Positions 8,103 through 17,247 of a DNA stretch of 64,000 bases are shown one piece after another. The translations under genes and the position numbers were made by a program. The DNA lies in contig NZ_MDGP01000001.1 of the NCBI RefSeq assembly GCF_001747095.1, positions 2,215,001-2,279,000 of the forward strand, in the 5' to 3' direction. This stretch comes from Roseivirga sp. 4D4. Its GTDB lineage: Bacteria; Bacteroidota; Bacteroidia; Cytophagales; Cyclobacteriaceae. The first letter of the stretch is position 1. Each line of letters starts with the position of its first letter. Under the pieces are notes generated by a model. That model was not told the origin of the DNA. It worked only from the letters and a program-made list of their open reading frames with translations, and did not search any database.

Positions 8103-9125
8103 ATGAAGGAGGAAGCAAACGACAATCAAATCAAGCCAACGATCGGCATAACCATTGGAGACATCAATGGCATTGGACCTGAGGTGGTCATGAAGGCAGT
8201 CGAGAATAACAAAATGCTCTCATTTGCCAACATAGTAATATACGGGCATGGAAAAGTGTTTTCGTTTTACAAGAACCACTTACAGATCGATCGCTTCTCT
8301 TTTCACCAAGCACAATCCATCAAAGACATTAGACATAACAAACTCAATGTTATCAATTGCTGGGATGAGGATTATGAAATTAAAGCAGGCCAGGAAACTT
8401 CTGAGGCGGGTAGGTTTGCTCTAGCTTCTTTGACCCATGCAAGCGAGGACTTAAAGAATGGAGATATTCAAGGAGTTGTCACGGCACCTATTAGTAAGAA
8501 TAATATTCAAGCCGATGACTTTAAGTTTCCCGGACACACCGAATACTTTACAGAAACTTTCGGAGCAGAGGACAGTCTCATGTTTCTTTGTAACGAAAGC
8601 CTGAAAATTGGAGTAGCAACAGGGCACATCCCTTTGGCAAAGGTTAAAGAAAAACTGACCGCAGAAGTACTGACTCGAAAGATTAGTCTTATGATAAAGT
8701 CACTCAAGAAAGACTTTGGCATTGGGAAACCGAGAGTGGCCATCTTAGGGCTCAATCCGCATGCAGGGGAAGAAGGCCTTTTGGGTAGCGAAGAAAATGA
8801 AGTTATCACTCCGGTCATCTCCCAATTCAAGGAAAAGGGTGATTTGGTCTTCGGACCTTATCCGGCAGATGGCTTTTTCGGCAATGCAAGTTATTCCAAG
8901 TTTGATGGCGTTTTGGCCATGTATCACGATCAAGGTCTGATCCCTTTCAAAACCATAGCCTTTGAAGATGGGGTTAACTTTACAGCAGGGCTGCCAATTG
9001 TGCGCACCTCACCTGACCATGGTACGGCATTTGGAATTGCAGGCAAGAACATAGCCAACGAACAAAGTATGCGAAGTGCTCTTTATATGGCCATTGACAT
9101 TGTCAGAAACAGAACATCTTCCTAA
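8103..9125 (+). CDS. pdxA: 4-hydroxythreonine-4-phosphate dehydrogenase PdxA
   Basis: A 340-residue NAD-dependent enzyme of DXP-dependent pyridoxal 5'-phosphate synthesis. It shows GITIGDINGIGPEVVMKA at the N-terminus, TAPISKNNI, the metal ligands in FPGHTEYF, LNPHAGEEGLLG and AMYHDQGLIPFK, and the C-terminal SPDHGTAFGIAGKNIA. Length fits the family. It is monocistronic or followed by the small secreted gene at 9215, and divergent from rsmA. Confidence 0.96.
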   Translation: MKEEANDNQIKPTIGITIGDINGIGPEVVMKAVENNKMLSFANIVIYGHGKVFSFYKNHLQIDRFSFHQAQSIKDIRHNKLNVINCWDEDYEIKAGQETSEAGRFALASLTHASEDLKNGDIQGVVTAPISKNNIQADDFKFPGHTEYFTETFGAEDSLMFLCNESLKIGVATGHIPLAKVKEKLTAEVLTRKISLMIKSLKKDFGIGKPRVAILGLNPHAGEEGLLGSEENEVITPVISQFKEKGDLVFGPYPADGFFGNASYSKFDGVLAMYHDQGLIPFKTIAFEDGVNFTAGLPIVRTSPDHGTAFGIAGKNIANEQSMRSALYMAIDIVRNRTSS

Positions 9126-9214
9126 TTCAGAAATGAATGTCGTTTGTCATCCCAAGGCCTAATTTGATCGATTTCTAACAACGTATTATCTATCTAACCG
9201 TATTCTTTCGTACC

Positions 9215-9511
9215 TTGACCAAAGTGAAAAAAGTCATTGCCTTAATATTATTATGCGGTTTCTCGGCCATGTTTACGGTTGATTGCTTTGCCTATGCATT
9301 AGATAATATTGACGGTTTAGAGCTATTTGAAACAGATTCTGAAGAGTCGGAAAAGGAATTAGAAGACTCAAAGACGGTTTATTTTCGAACTTCTGGTCAT
9401 GGTAATTTGTCCGGGACTTACTTGAAAATTCAAAGTTGTCAGGCTGACCTTTTTCGAACCAAAAAATTGAACCACGGGGAAATAAATACCCCTCCCCCAG
9501 AATTTCACTGA
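9215..9511 (+). CDS. small secreted hypothetical protein ending in TPPPEFH
   Basis: A 98-residue protein. The frame has no ATG; starts are TTG at 9215 or GTG at 9224, the latter giving VKKVIALILLCGFSAMFTVDCFAYA, a convincing signal peptide. The mature part is short and acidic (FETDSEESEKELEDSK), then FRTSGHGNLSGTYLKIQSC, and ends in INTPPPEFH. I recall short Bacteroidota exported proteins next to ion-transport genes that end in a similar PPPE motif; this is from memory and unverified. It lies 79 bp upstream of the SulP transporter on the same strand. Function unknown. Confidence 0.55.
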   Translation: MTKVKKVIALILLCGFSAMFTVDCFAYALDNIDGLELFETDSEESEKELEDSKTVYFRTSGHGNLSGTYLKIQSCQADLFRTKKLNHGEINTPPPEFH

Positions 9512-9590
9512 TATTTAATCAGTTAATCCTTTACCATTTTTTAAAATCACACTGCTAGGTGCGTGTTGCATCTAGTCTAAGACACTACTA

Positions 9591-11222
9591 ATGAAGAACA
9601 GTTTTTTTTCTAATCTAAAACATGACGCCCCATCGGGTCTGGTCGTATTTCTGGTAGCTGTACCCCTATGTTTGGGTATTGCACTTGCATCTGGTGCACC
9701 ACTTTTCTCTGGCATTATTGCCGGTATGGTTGGTGGTATAGTTGTAACCGCATTCAGTGGTTCGCAACTCGGTGTTAGTGGTCCTGCGGCTGGGCTTGCA
9801 GCCATAGTATTGGCAGGGATCCAAGATCTGGGATCTTTTGAAATCTTCTTGGTTGCCGTTGTTATTGCTGGGGTCATCCAGTTCGTCCTGGGTGTCGCTA
9901 GAGCAGGAATTATTGGTTACTACTTTCCAAGTGCCGTAATCAAAGGAATGCTGGCGGGAATTGGGGTTATCATTTTCCTAAAGCAGATTCCTCATGCTTT
10001 TGGCTATGACGCAGATCCTGAAGGGGATTTAGGTTTTATTCAAGCCGATGGAGAAAATACGTTCTCTGAATTGGTCAATATGATCAACTTTATTTCACCT
10101 GGTGCCATCACCATTGCGCTTATCTCTCTGGCCATCCTTATTCTATGGGAGCAGCAGTTTGTCAAAAGAATCAAAATCACCCAGGTCATTCAAGGGCCTT
10201 TGGTTGTGGTAATTGTTGGAATTGTATTGGCCATCGCGTTTTCTGGGTCTTCAATGTCAATTAGCCAGGATCATATGGTTAGTATTCCTGTAGCAAGTGA
10301 TTTTAATGGTTTTATTGATCAATTTACACTGCCAGATTTCAGCGCCTTCGGAATGATTGAAGTATGGGTTTTGGGTATCACCATTGCCATAGTTGCGAGT
10401 TTAGAAACACTCTTATGTGTAGAAGCTACTGATAAATTAGATCCGCAGAAACGTGTTACCCCTACCAGTAGAGAGCTTAGAGCACAGGGTATTGGCAATT
10501 TTGTTTCTGGCCTTATCGGGGGGTTACCTGTTACTCAAGTTATTGTCCGTAGCTCAGCCAATATTCAGTCTGGAGGTAAAACAAGGGCATCAGCATTGAT
10601 TCATGGATTTCTCATTCTCATCTCTGCAATGATTATTCCCAATGTGCTCAATATGATTCCGCTGTCCAGTTTAGCGGCTATTCTGCTAGTTGTGGGGTAC
10701 AAATTAGCAAAGCCTTCTCTGTTCAAGCAGATGTTCAAGTCTGGTTACCAGCAGTTCATTCCCTTCGTGGTTACTGTACTGGCTATTGTACTCACCGATT
10801 TACTTAAGGGTATTGGAATAGGTATGGCGGTAGCGATTTTCTACATTCTTCTAAACAACCTCAAAAACCCTTATGTGCTCAAAGAGACCCATGACAAAGC
10901 GCATAAACATTATCGTATTGTTTTAGCAGAAATGGTGACTTTCCTAAATAAGGCACAGATATTAAAAGAGCTTAATAAGATACCCGATAATGCGGAACTA
11001 TTGATTGATGCTTCAAGAACACGTCATATTCAACATGATGTATTAGAAATCATTCATGACTTTAAAGAGAGCGCCAAGTACAAAAACATTGATTTTAAGA
11101 TGTCTTGCTCAGATGAACTAGACCTAAATGGTTATGATCAGTCTTTAGGACCTTTAATGATCAATGTAGAAACCGAAAGTAATGGCTCAAAAACAGAAGA
11201 ATCCGTCAAATCGGAGGTTTGA
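9591..11222 (+). CDS. SulP family inorganic anion transporter
   Basis: A 543-residue inner-membrane carrier of the SulP/SLC26 family (sulfate, bicarbonate or other anions). The N-terminal signature DAPSGLVVFLVAVPLCLGIALASGAPLFSGIIAGMVGGIV and the GVSGPAAGL motif are clear. About 10-12 membrane helices run to ~residue 430. A degenerate C-terminal STAS-like domain (~440-525; VLAEMVTFLNKAQILKELNKIPDNAELLIDASR) follows. Bacteroidota members are often linked to carbonic anhydrase genes, which suggests bicarbonate, but no such gene is adjacent. Substrate is therefore open. Confidence 0.92.
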   Translation: MKNSFFSNLKHDAPSGLVVFLVAVPLCLGIALASGAPLFSGIIAGMVGGIVVTAFSGSQLGVSGPAAGLAAIVLAGIQDLGSFEIFLVAVVIAGVIQFVLGVARAGIIGYYFPSAVIKGMLAGIGVIIFLKQIPHAFGYDADPEGDLGFIQADGENTFSELVNMINFISPGAITIALISLAILILWEQQFVKRIKITQVIQGPLVVVIVGIVLAIAFSGSSMSISQDHMVSIPVASDFNGFIDQFTLPDFSAFGMIEVWVLGITIAIVASLETLLCVEATDKLDPQKRVTPTSRELRAQGIGNFVSGLIGGLPVTQVIVRSSANIQSGGKTRASALIHGFLILISAMIIPNVLNMIPLSSLAAILLVVGYKLAKPSLFKQMFKSGYQQFIPFVVTVLAIVLTDLLKGIGIGMAVAIFYILLNNLKNPYVLKETHDKAHKHYRIVLAEMVTFLNKAQILKELNKIPDNAELLIDASRTRHIQHDVLEIIHDFKESAKYKNIDFKMSCSDELDLNGYDQSLGPLMINVETESNGSKTEESVKSEV

Positions 11223-11287
11223 TGAATGCAGATAAAACTCACTTCATCATTGACATCAGATTCGGTGAGTTTTTTATCTAAAACATA

Positions 11288-11319
11288 TTTCTTCATTAAT
11301 CAATAATTACATACCTTTG
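11288..11319 (+). promoter_or_regulatory. Bacteroidota-type promoter for DUF177-rpmF
   Basis: A perfect TAnnTTTG -7 box (TACCTTTG) lies at 11312-11319, about 7 bp before a likely start site near 11326 and ~26 bp before the DUF177 start codon. The -33 region is AT-rich (around TTTCTTC) without a clean TTTG. Assigned by eye. Confidence 0.5.
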
Positions 11320-11344
11320 CAGTCCTGAAATTTAAGCTAGGAAA

Positions 11345-11884
11345 TTGAAAGCGAGAAGAGCATTTGATATTCATATTTTCAAGCTAGCAAATGGTAATCA
11401 TGATTATCAGTTTGAAATTTCAGATTCGTTCTTTGAACTGTTTGAAAATGAAATGTTTAGCAAGGGAAAACTCAACGCTGACGTTTCACTTCAAAAGTCA
11501 GATAGTATGATTCAAATGGACTTCAAAGTTGAAGGAAGTATTGAATTGACTTGTGATAGAAGTCTTGACTTGTTCGATCAACCCATCTCTTTTGAGAGTA
11601 AAATGATCTTCAAGTATGGAGAAGAAGAGAAAGAGTTATCTGAAGATGTCATGGTTATCCTCAAGGATACCCAGACCATCAACATAGCAGATTTACTTTT
11701 TGAATTTATTGGTTTACAAATTCCAATGAAAAAGCTTCATCCCAGATTTCAGGAAGATGATGATCAGAATGAAGAAGGTGCAATGGTGTATACTTCAGAG
11801 CAAGACGATACATCTGACGAGCAGCAAGAAGAAGATGTTGATCCTAGATGGGCAGCATTAAAAGGTTTAGAGAGTAAAAAATAG
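11345..11884 (+). CDS. DUF177 (YceD-like) protein upstream of rpmF
   Basis: A 179-residue DUF177/YceD-family protein. The TTG start gives MKARRAFDIHIFKLANG, and no nearby ATG would keep the conserved N-terminal strand. The core DVSLQKSDSMIQMDFKVEGSIELTCDRSLDLFDQPI is typical, and the C-terminus is very acidic (EDDDQNEEGAM...SDEQQEEDVDPRWAALKGL). The WAALKGL ending is common in the family. DUF177 proteins are conserved immediately upstream of rpmF in many bacteria and are linked to 23S rRNA/50S maturation. Here rpmF follows after 25 bp. Confidence 0.88.
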   Translation: MKARRAFDIHIFKLANGNHDYQFEISDSFFELFENEMFSKGKLNADVSLQKSDSMIQMDFKVEGSIELTCDRSLDLFDQPISFESKMIFKYGEEEKELSEDVMVILKDTQTINIADLLFEFIGLQIPMKKLHPRFQEDDDQNEEGAMVYTSEQDDTSDEQQEEDVDPRWAALKGLESKK

Positions 11885-11909
11885 CGAAAGCGAATAAATA
11901 AGATTTAAA

Positions 11910-12101
11910 ATGGCGCATCCTAAAAGAAAAATTTCAAGAACTCGTAGAGACAAGCGTAGAACGCATAAGAAATTGACTGCCAAAACATTGGTGGTTTGCC
12001 CTACAACAGGCGAGCTACACATGCCTCACAGAGCCTTCTGGCATGAAGGCAAACTTTACTATAAAGGTAAAGTTGTGATGGAAAAAGAAGTTTTAGTATA
12101 A
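11910..12101 (+). CDS. rpmF: 50S ribosomal protein bL32
   Basis: A 63-residue bL32 with the conserved start [21 protein letters not shown] and [19 protein letters not shown]. Only one cysteine (Cys30) remains of the zinc-binding set, so this looks like a zinc-independent form. It is co-transcribed with the DUF177 gene and closed by the hairpin at 12121-12150. Confidence 0.97.
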   Translation: MAHPKRKISRTRRDKRRTHKKLTAKTLVVCPTTGELHMPHRAFWHEGKLYYKGKVVMEKEVLV

Positions 12102-12120
12102 GTACTAAGATCTTAAAAGC

Positions 12121-12158
12121 ACTGCTCCTGGATATTTATTCAGGAGCAGTACTTATTT
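12121..12158 (+). terminator. hairpin terminator after rpmF
   Basis: A perfect 10-bp stem, ACTGCTCCTG / CAGGAGCAGT, spans 12121-12150 with a 10-base loop, followed by ACTTATTT. The T-tract is imperfect. It separates DUF177-rpmF from fabH, which lies 124 bp further on. Confidence 0.6.
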
Positions 12159-12273
12159 AAGGGCATTTGTCCCATCAACTCTTTCTAATTTCTGATTATG
12201 ATTCTGAATGGTTTACGCTTATATTGGGCACCGAACTTAATTCAGGTCATCATATAGGCCTTAATACTACTTA

Positions 12274-13272
12274 ATGACGAACATTCGAGCTCAAATCACG
12301 GGTGTCCATGGTTATGTTCCAGATTACGTTTTAACAAACAAGGAACTTGAAACTATTGTCGATACCACTGATGAATGGATCACTTCAAGAACTGGCATCA
12401 AGCAAAGGCACATTCTCAAAGGTGAAAATCAAGGAACTTCAGTTATTGGCATAGAAGCCGTGAAAGGACTTCTTGAAAAGACCAATACCAATGCTGAGGA
12501 CATTGATCTAATCATATGTGCCACTACTACTCCTGACATGACTTTTCCGGCAACGGCCAATCTCATTGGAGATGCGGTTGGTGCAAAAAATGCCTTTAAC
12601 TATGACCTTCAGGCGGCTTGCTCCGGATTTATTTATGCATTGATCACAGGTTCTCAGTTTATAGAAACAGGAAAGTATAAGAAAGTAGTAGTTGTGGGTG
12701 CAGACAAGATGTCTTCCATTATAGACTACACGGACAGAACCACCTGCATCATCTTTGGCGATGGTGGTGGTGCAGTTATGCTTGAGCCCGGATCTCCTGA
12801 CTTTGGAGTTATGGATTCCATGCTCAAATCTGATGGGTCAGGCGCACAACACTTGCATATGAAAGCAGGTGGCAGTAGAAAACCTGCTAGCCTCGAAACC
12901 ATTCAAAACAGAGAACACTTTGTATATCAAGAAGGCTCCGCTGTATTCAAATTTGCTGTTACTAATATGGCAGATGCGGCAGCTGAAGTGATGGAAAGGA
13001 ATAACCTCACTGGAGAAGATATCGCTTATCTGGTGCCTCATCAGGCCAACAAACGTATAATTGATGCGACAGCCAGGCGAATGGAGGTTGGTGAAGAGAA
13101 GGTCATGTTGAACATCCACAAATACGGTAATACAACCAGTGGAACAATTCCATTATGTTTATGGGACTATGAATCTCAACTTCGCAAAGGTGACAACCTG
13201 ATTCTTGCTGCTTTTGGCGGAGGGTTCACCTGGGGATCGATTTGGCTAAAATGGGCTTACGATCCTAAGTAA
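12274..13272 (+). CDS. fabH: beta-ketoacyl-ACP synthase III FabH
   Basis: A 332-residue condensing enzyme that starts fatty acid synthesis by joining an acyl-CoA primer to malonyl-ACP. The catalytic triad is intact: Cys116 in [12 protein letters not shown], His256 in [10 protein letters not shown] and Asn286 in [11 protein letters not shown]. The GDGGGAVML loop and C-terminal [16 protein letters not shown] are also typical. In many bacteria plsX lies between rpmF and fabH; here it does not. The gene begins a same-strand cluster fabH-efp-accB-accC. Confidence 0.96.
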   Translation: MTNIRAQITGVHGYVPDYVLTNKELETIVDTTDEWITSRTGIKQRHILKGENQGTSVIGIEAVKGLLEKTNTNAEDIDLIICATTTPDMTFPATANLIGDAVGAKNAFNYDLQAACSGFIYALITGSQFIETGKYKKVVVVGADKMSSIIDYTDRTTCIIFGDGGGAVMLEPGSPDFGVMDSMLKSDGSGAQHLHMKAGGSRKPASLETIQNREHFVYQEGSAVFKFAVTNMADAAAEVMERNNLTGEDIAYLVPHQANKRIIDATARRMEVGEEKVMLNIHKYGNTTSGTIPLCLWDYESQLRKGDNLILAAFGGGFTWGSIWLKWAYDPK

Positions 13273-13289
13273 TTTTAGACTTAACTCAA

Positions 13290-13297
13290 TAGATTTG
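13290..13297 (+). promoter_or_regulatory. possible -7 box just before efp
   Basis: TAGATTTG matches TAnnTTTG exactly and ends 4 bp before the efp ATG, which would give an almost leaderless mRNA. No clear -33 box is seen. It may be fortuitous, as efp could also be read from fabH. Confidence 0.3.
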
Positions 13298-13301
13298 TCA
13301 T

Positions 13302-13868
13302 ATGGCAACTACTGCAGATATTAAAAACGGACTTTGTATAGTCAAAGATCAAGACCTTTGGATGATCACAGAGTTTCAGCATGTAAAACCTGGAAAAGGC
13401 CCGGCCTTTGTCAGAACGAGGCTTAAGAATGTAAAGACGGGTAAAGTGGTGGACAACACTTTCACTGCGGGTCATAAGATCGAGACTGCAAGGGTCGAAA
13501 AAAGATCTCATCAGTTCTTATATAAAGATGACTTTGGTTTTCACTTTATGAACTCTGATACCTTCGAACAAGTAATGATCGAAGAACAAATGATCGGGAA
13601 AAGTGCTGGTCTTATTAAGGATGGACAAGAAGTTGACATTCTTTTTCATGCAGAAACTGAGCTTCCGCTTACCTGTGAACTTCCCGCTTATGTCGTGCTT
13701 GAAATCACATATACTGAGCCTGGCATTAAGGGAGATACCGCGACTAATGCAACCAAACCCGCAACCCTAGAAACTGGTGCTGAAATACAAGTGCCATTAT
13801 TCATTAACTTAGGGGACAAAATTAAAGTAGACACAAGAACTCACTCATATGGTGAGCGCGTAAAATAA
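13302..13868 (+). CDS. efp: translation elongation factor P
   Basis: A 188-residue EF-P that enters the ribosomal E site to relieve stalling at polyproline. Three beta domains are present: KOW-like N-domain (1-65), OB domain (~66-130) and C-terminal OB (~131-188, ending DTRTHSYGERVK). The loop HVKPGKGPAF carries Lys32 at the position that is lysylated in E. coli. No modification enzyme gene is adjacent. It lies 29 bp after fabH and 15 bp before accB. Confidence 0.96.
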   Translation: MATTADIKNGLCIVKDQDLWMITEFQHVKPGKGPAFVRTRLKNVKTGKVVDNTFTAGHKIETARVEKRSHQFLYKDDFGFHFMNSDTFEQVMIEEQMIGKSAGLIKDGQEVDILFHAETELPLTCELPAYVVLEITYTEPGIKGDTATNATKPATLETGAEIQVPLFINLGDKIKVDTRTHSYGERVK

Positions 13869-13883
13869 TCAACTGACCTACGA

Positions 13884-14363
13884 ATGAATCCGAAAGAAAT
13901 AAAAAACATGATCGACTTCATCGCCAAATCTGGTTTGGCTGAAGTCAACATTGAAACTGAAGAGTTCAAAATAGAGGTGAGGCGCGATGCCGAAGCCACC
14001 GTAGTTGCAAGCGCACCTGCTTTACCAGCAGCTGCTCCAGCTCCGGTCCCTGCGGCTGCCCCTGCAGCACCAGCGGCTGAAGCACCAAAAGCTGCGGCCC
14101 CAAAGGCGGATGACACCAGCAACTATGTTGAGATCAAATCGCCAATGATTGGTACCTTCTACAGAGCTCCAAAACCTGAAGATCCACCTTTTATGAGTGT
14201 TGGTGACACAGTTTCTGTGGGCGACAAGGTCGGCATCATAGAGGCAATGAAACTATTCAATGAAATAGAGTCTGAAATCTCTGGTACTATCGTGAAGGTA
14301 TTGGTAGAAAATGCTTCACCGATAGAGTATGATCAGCCGTTATTCTTGGTTGATCCATCATAA
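13884..14363 (+). CDS. accB: biotin carboxyl carrier protein of acetyl-CoA carboxylase
   Basis: A 159-residue BCCP. An N-terminal helical region (1-38) is joined by a long Ala/Pro linker (~41-75) to the biotinyl domain. The biotin is attached to Lys123 in the EAMKLFNE motif, and the thumb loop is present (SPMIGTFYRAPKPEDPPF). It shuttles carboxyl-biotin between AccC and the carboxyltransferase. The partner ligase birA is in the same window at 29371. accC follows 45 bp downstream. Confidence 0.97.
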   Translation: MNPKEIKNMIDFIAKSGLAEVNIETEEFKIEVRRDAEATVVASAPALPAAAPAPVPAAAPAAPAAEAPKAAAPKADDTSNYVEIKSPMIGTFYRAPKPEDPPFMSVGDTVSVGDKVGIIEAMKLFNEIESEISGTIVKVLVENASPIEYDQPLFLVDPS

Positions 14364-14408
14364 GGCAGGGGGTATAACCCATCATGTATCATCTTTAATT
14401 GAATCACT

Positions 14409-15752
14409 GTGTTCAAGAAAATATTAATTGCCAATAGAGGAGAAATTGCCCTTCGAGTTATCAGAACTTGTAAAGAAATGGGCATCAAAACTGTTGCTGT
14501 TTATTCTGCAGCAGACAAAGACAGTCTCCACGTTAGATTTGCAGATGAGGCCGTGAATATTGGACCTGCTCCCTCTAACGAGTCTTATTTAAAAATTCCT
14601 CATATCATTTCGGCAGCCGAAATTACCAATGCCGATGCTATTCATCCAGGTTATGGATTCCTTTCTGAAAATGCCGAGTTTTCTCGTGTATGCGAGGAGT
14701 ATGGCATCAAATTTATTGGAGCCAGCCCTGATATGATTGACAAAATGGGTGATAAGGCTACTGCCAAAGCAACGATGAAGGCTGCTGGTGTACCTACCAT
14801 CCCAGGTTCAGATGGCCTGCTTGATACCGTTGAGAACGGCATCAAAATCGCCAACAAAATGAAATATCCCGTGATCTTGAAAGCTACTGCCGGTGGTGGC
14901 GGTCGCGGAATGAGAATCGTCCATGATGACGATGGTTTCCAAAAGGCTTGGGATGATGCCAGAATGGAATCAGCTGCTGCTTTTGGTAACGATGGCCTCT
15001 ATCTAGAGAAATTCATCGAAGAGCCGCGTCACGTAGAGATTCAAGTGGTAGGTGATAGCTTTGGAAAAGCATGTCATCTGTCCGAAAGAGATTGCTCTAT
15101 TCAAAGAAGACATCAGAAGCTAGTTGAGGAGACACCTTCTCCTGCTGTTGATAAAAAGCTTAGGGATAAAATGGGAACTGCGGCCGTTAAAGCTGCCGAA
15201 GCCATTGGATATGAAGGCGCTGGTACTGTCGAGTTTTTATTAGACAAACATGGTGACTTCTATTTCATGGAAATGAACACCAGAATTCAAGTTGAGCACC
15301 CTATTACCGAAGAGGTGACAGACTTTGACTTGATCAAAGAACAGATCAAAGCAGCTGCAGGTGTACCCATTGTTGGAACAGCATATTATCCAAAATTATA
15401 TGCAATGGAGTGTCGTATCAATGCCGAAGATCCTAGCCATGGATTTAGACCTTCTCCTGGGAAAATCACAAACCTTCACCTTCCAGGTGGACACGGTGTC
15501 AGAGTTGACAGCCATGTATATGCAGGTTATTCGATTCCCCCAAACTATGACTCTATGATTGCTAAACTTATTGTGAGTGCTCAATCAAGAGAAGAGGTTT
15601 TGGTGAGAATGAAGCGGGCATTGGAAGAATTTGTAATCGAAGGGATCAAAACCACGATACCATTCCATATAAAACTTATGGATGACGAAGGCTTTAAGTC
15701 AGGAGACTTTACTACAGCCTTCCTCGATGACTTTGATTTTTCAGATCTATAA
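14409..15752 (+). CDS. accC: acetyl-CoA carboxylase biotin carboxylase subunit
   Basis: A 447-residue ATP-grasp enzyme that carboxylates BCCP-bound biotin. It starts with GTG ([25 protein letters not shown]). Typical motifs are the glycine-rich ATP lid [12 protein letters not shown], the HVEIQV strand, [21 protein letters not shown] and the catalytic [19 protein letters not shown]. Length matches E. coli AccC (449). Last gene of the cluster, followed at once by a strong terminator. Confidence 0.97.
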   Translation: MFKKILIANRGEIALRVIRTCKEMGIKTVAVYSAADKDSLHVRFADEAVNIGPAPSNESYLKIPHIISAAEITNADAIHPGYGFLSENAEFSRVCEEYGIKFIGASPDMIDKMGDKATAKATMKAAGVPTIPGSDGLLDTVENGIKIANKMKYPVILKATAGGGGRGMRIVHDDDGFQKAWDDARMESAAAFGNDGLYLEKFIEEPRHVEIQVVGDSFGKACHLSERDCSIQRRHQKLVEETPSPAVDKKLRDKMGTAAVKAAEAIGYEGAGTVEFLLDKHGDFYFMEMNTRIQVEHPITEEVTDFDLIKEQIKAAAGVPIVGTAYYPKLYAMECRINAEDPSHGFRPSPGKITNLHLPGGHGVRVDSHVYAGYSIPPNYDSMIAKLIVSAQSREEVLVRMKRALEEFVIEGIKTTIPFHIKLMDDEGFKSGDFTTAFLDDFDFSDL

Positions 15753-15753
15753 A

Positions 15754-15782
15754 AAAAGCTCCGACTGGTCGGGGCTTTTTGT
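15754..15782. terminator. bidirectional terminator between accC and the convergent 15797 gene
   Basis: The hairpin AAAGCTCCGAC / GTCGGGGCTTT (one T-G wobble, 2-base loop) is flanked by an A-run on the left and a T-run on the right. It can therefore end transcription both from accC (plus) and from the hypothetical gene on the minus strand. Confidence 0.85.
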
Positions 15783-15796
15783 TTCTATTTACCTCA

Positions 15797-16456
15797 TTAG
15801 GCGACAGGTGCTTTTAACCCTTTTGCCCATAGAATAATAAACCTTATAAGCCTATATAAGCCTACTCCCAAATAAATTACTGGACCAATTAGTGGAAATA
15901 ATCCTGCAATAATCAGCTTTCTTAAGCTTCCATACTTTGTTTGAAATAACGTGACCAAAGCAGAAATTATCATGAGTAAAATATGCCAAACATAAATAGA
16001 GTAAAATACCCTAACCCCAATATTAAACTTTGGCTCTGCATTCATTATACTAATCACTTCCATTGAATCCGTATCTATTCCATTGACTTCCAAGGCTCCT
16101 TCAATTCTAAAGATCTGAGTATAAAGTGCCGACTCATATGACTTTCCCACGCCAGCAGTAAAAGTCTGTTCCCAAATCAGTTGGCCCGTATCTTCATTCC
16201 AATTCTGCACTATATGATTATCAACGGGTTCAAAATATAAATTGAAGACCCACCCAGTAAAACCACCATGAACCGAATCAATTATCACATAGCCATCTTG
16301 CTGAACTGTATATTCGACATATAGATTCAAAGTAGTGTAGTTCATGATTTCAAAGTTATGAACTTCAAACCCCTTATAATCTCGATCTTGTCCATATGAC
16401 ATATTTGAAGAACAGACAATCAGAGCAATGAGAAGACTTAGTTTTACATTTGACAT
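15797..16456 (-). CDS. hypothetical exported protein with two C-terminal membrane helices
   Basis: A 219-residue protein I do not recognise. It has a signal peptide (MSNVKLSLLIALIVCSSNMSYGQ), then a beta-rich exported domain (~24-145; YTTLNLYVEYTVQQDGYVIIDSVHGGFTGWVFNLYF). Two membrane segments follow (~150-172 YSIYVWHILLMIISALVTLF; ~183-205 LIIAGLFPLIGPVIYLGVGLYRLI). The layout suggests an inner-membrane protein with a periplasmic domain. It follows another unrecognised exported protein on the same strand by 26 bp, so the two likely act together. Confidence 0.7.
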   Translation of the reverse strand: MSNVKLSLLIALIVCSSNMSYGQDRDYKGFEVHNFEIMNYTTLNLYVEYTVQQDGYVIIDSVHGGFTGWVFNLYFEPVDNHIVQNWNEDTGQLIWEQTFTAGVGKSYESALYTQIFRIEGALEVNGIDTDSMEVISIMNAEPKFNIGVRVFYSIYVWHILLMIISALVTLFQTKYGSLRKLIIAGLFPLIGPVIYLGVGLYRLIRFIILWAKGLKAPVA

Positions 16457-16482
16457 AATTGATTTTTGAATTTCAATATGAT

Positions 16483-17046
16483 TTAAGTTCTGTTGACATT
16501 TATTAATTCAGAATCTCCACCATCCCCATCAAAATCACCAAAATCGTCTAAATGAACTTCTCCACTAAAATATTCCGTTCTGCTCCAACCTACAGGGCCT
16601 CCCGAGAAGAATAAGCTAAAACCGAGAACACCTGATGAATTCCAAGTAAGCAGCTTACCATCATTGCCAATATTCCAAGCAAAATTACCGGCATTGAAGT
16701 AAATACCAAAACCACCACCACTCAGCAATGAGCTGTGAGCGACTACTCCGGTGAATCTCTTATTTTCAATTTGATAAGTAACCTCTATCGTTAAATGCAT
16801 TAGCGCTAAGGTTCCACCACCTATTGGCCCCAGTCTATACCTCCACCTTTTTGTCTTTTGTTTAATACCGCTCTGACCAATCGTAACCGTCTCACTGGAA
16901 ATACTCTCTAGTGTCATTGGCCTGTGCATGATTTGATCCAGTTCTTCTATGGAGATGTCTATTGTTTCATTTTGAGCAGTTAGTGAATGTGAGAAAACCA
17001 TGGTTATCAGCACTGCCATGGAGATACGCAGACAAGTATAAATCAT
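16483..17046 (-). CDS. hypothetical secreted protein
   Basis: A 187-residue protein with signal peptide MIYTCLRISMAVLITMVFSHSLTAQ. The mature part starts with an acidic helix (IDISIEELDQIMHRP). A glycine-rich beta region follows (GPIGGGTLALMHLTIEVTYQ; SSLLSGGGFGIYFNAGNFAWNIG; SGVLGFSLFFSGGPVGW), and it ends in an Asp/Gly-rich tail (HLDDFGDFDGDGGDSE) that could bind calcium. No known domain is visible. An AT-rich 200-bp gap lies upstream; the partner gene at 15797 follows. Confidence 0.7.
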   Translation of the reverse strand: MIYTCLRISMAVLITMVFSHSLTAQNETIDISIEELDQIMHRPMTLESISSETVTIGQSGIKQKTKRWRYRLGPIGGGTLALMHLTIEVTYQIENKRFTGVVAHSSLLSGGGFGIYFNAGNFAWNIGNDGKLLTWNSSGVLGFSLFFSGGPVGWSRTEYFSGEVHLDDFGDFDGDGGDSELINVNRT

Positions 17047-17247
17047 TGCATTAGAGTTTATTATTTAACATTAATTTTTAATAATAAAACTAATATATTC
17101 ACATTTTTTAAATTATCAATAATTTAAATCACACATTAAGCCTAGTTTGTCAGAACTTTGATAATGACTAAAGTAAATTCAGTGTATGGTCTTCGGAAGG
17201 TAAGGAGTATACCGAACCCTGCCCGTTTTGCGTATAGTAATCTCAGC

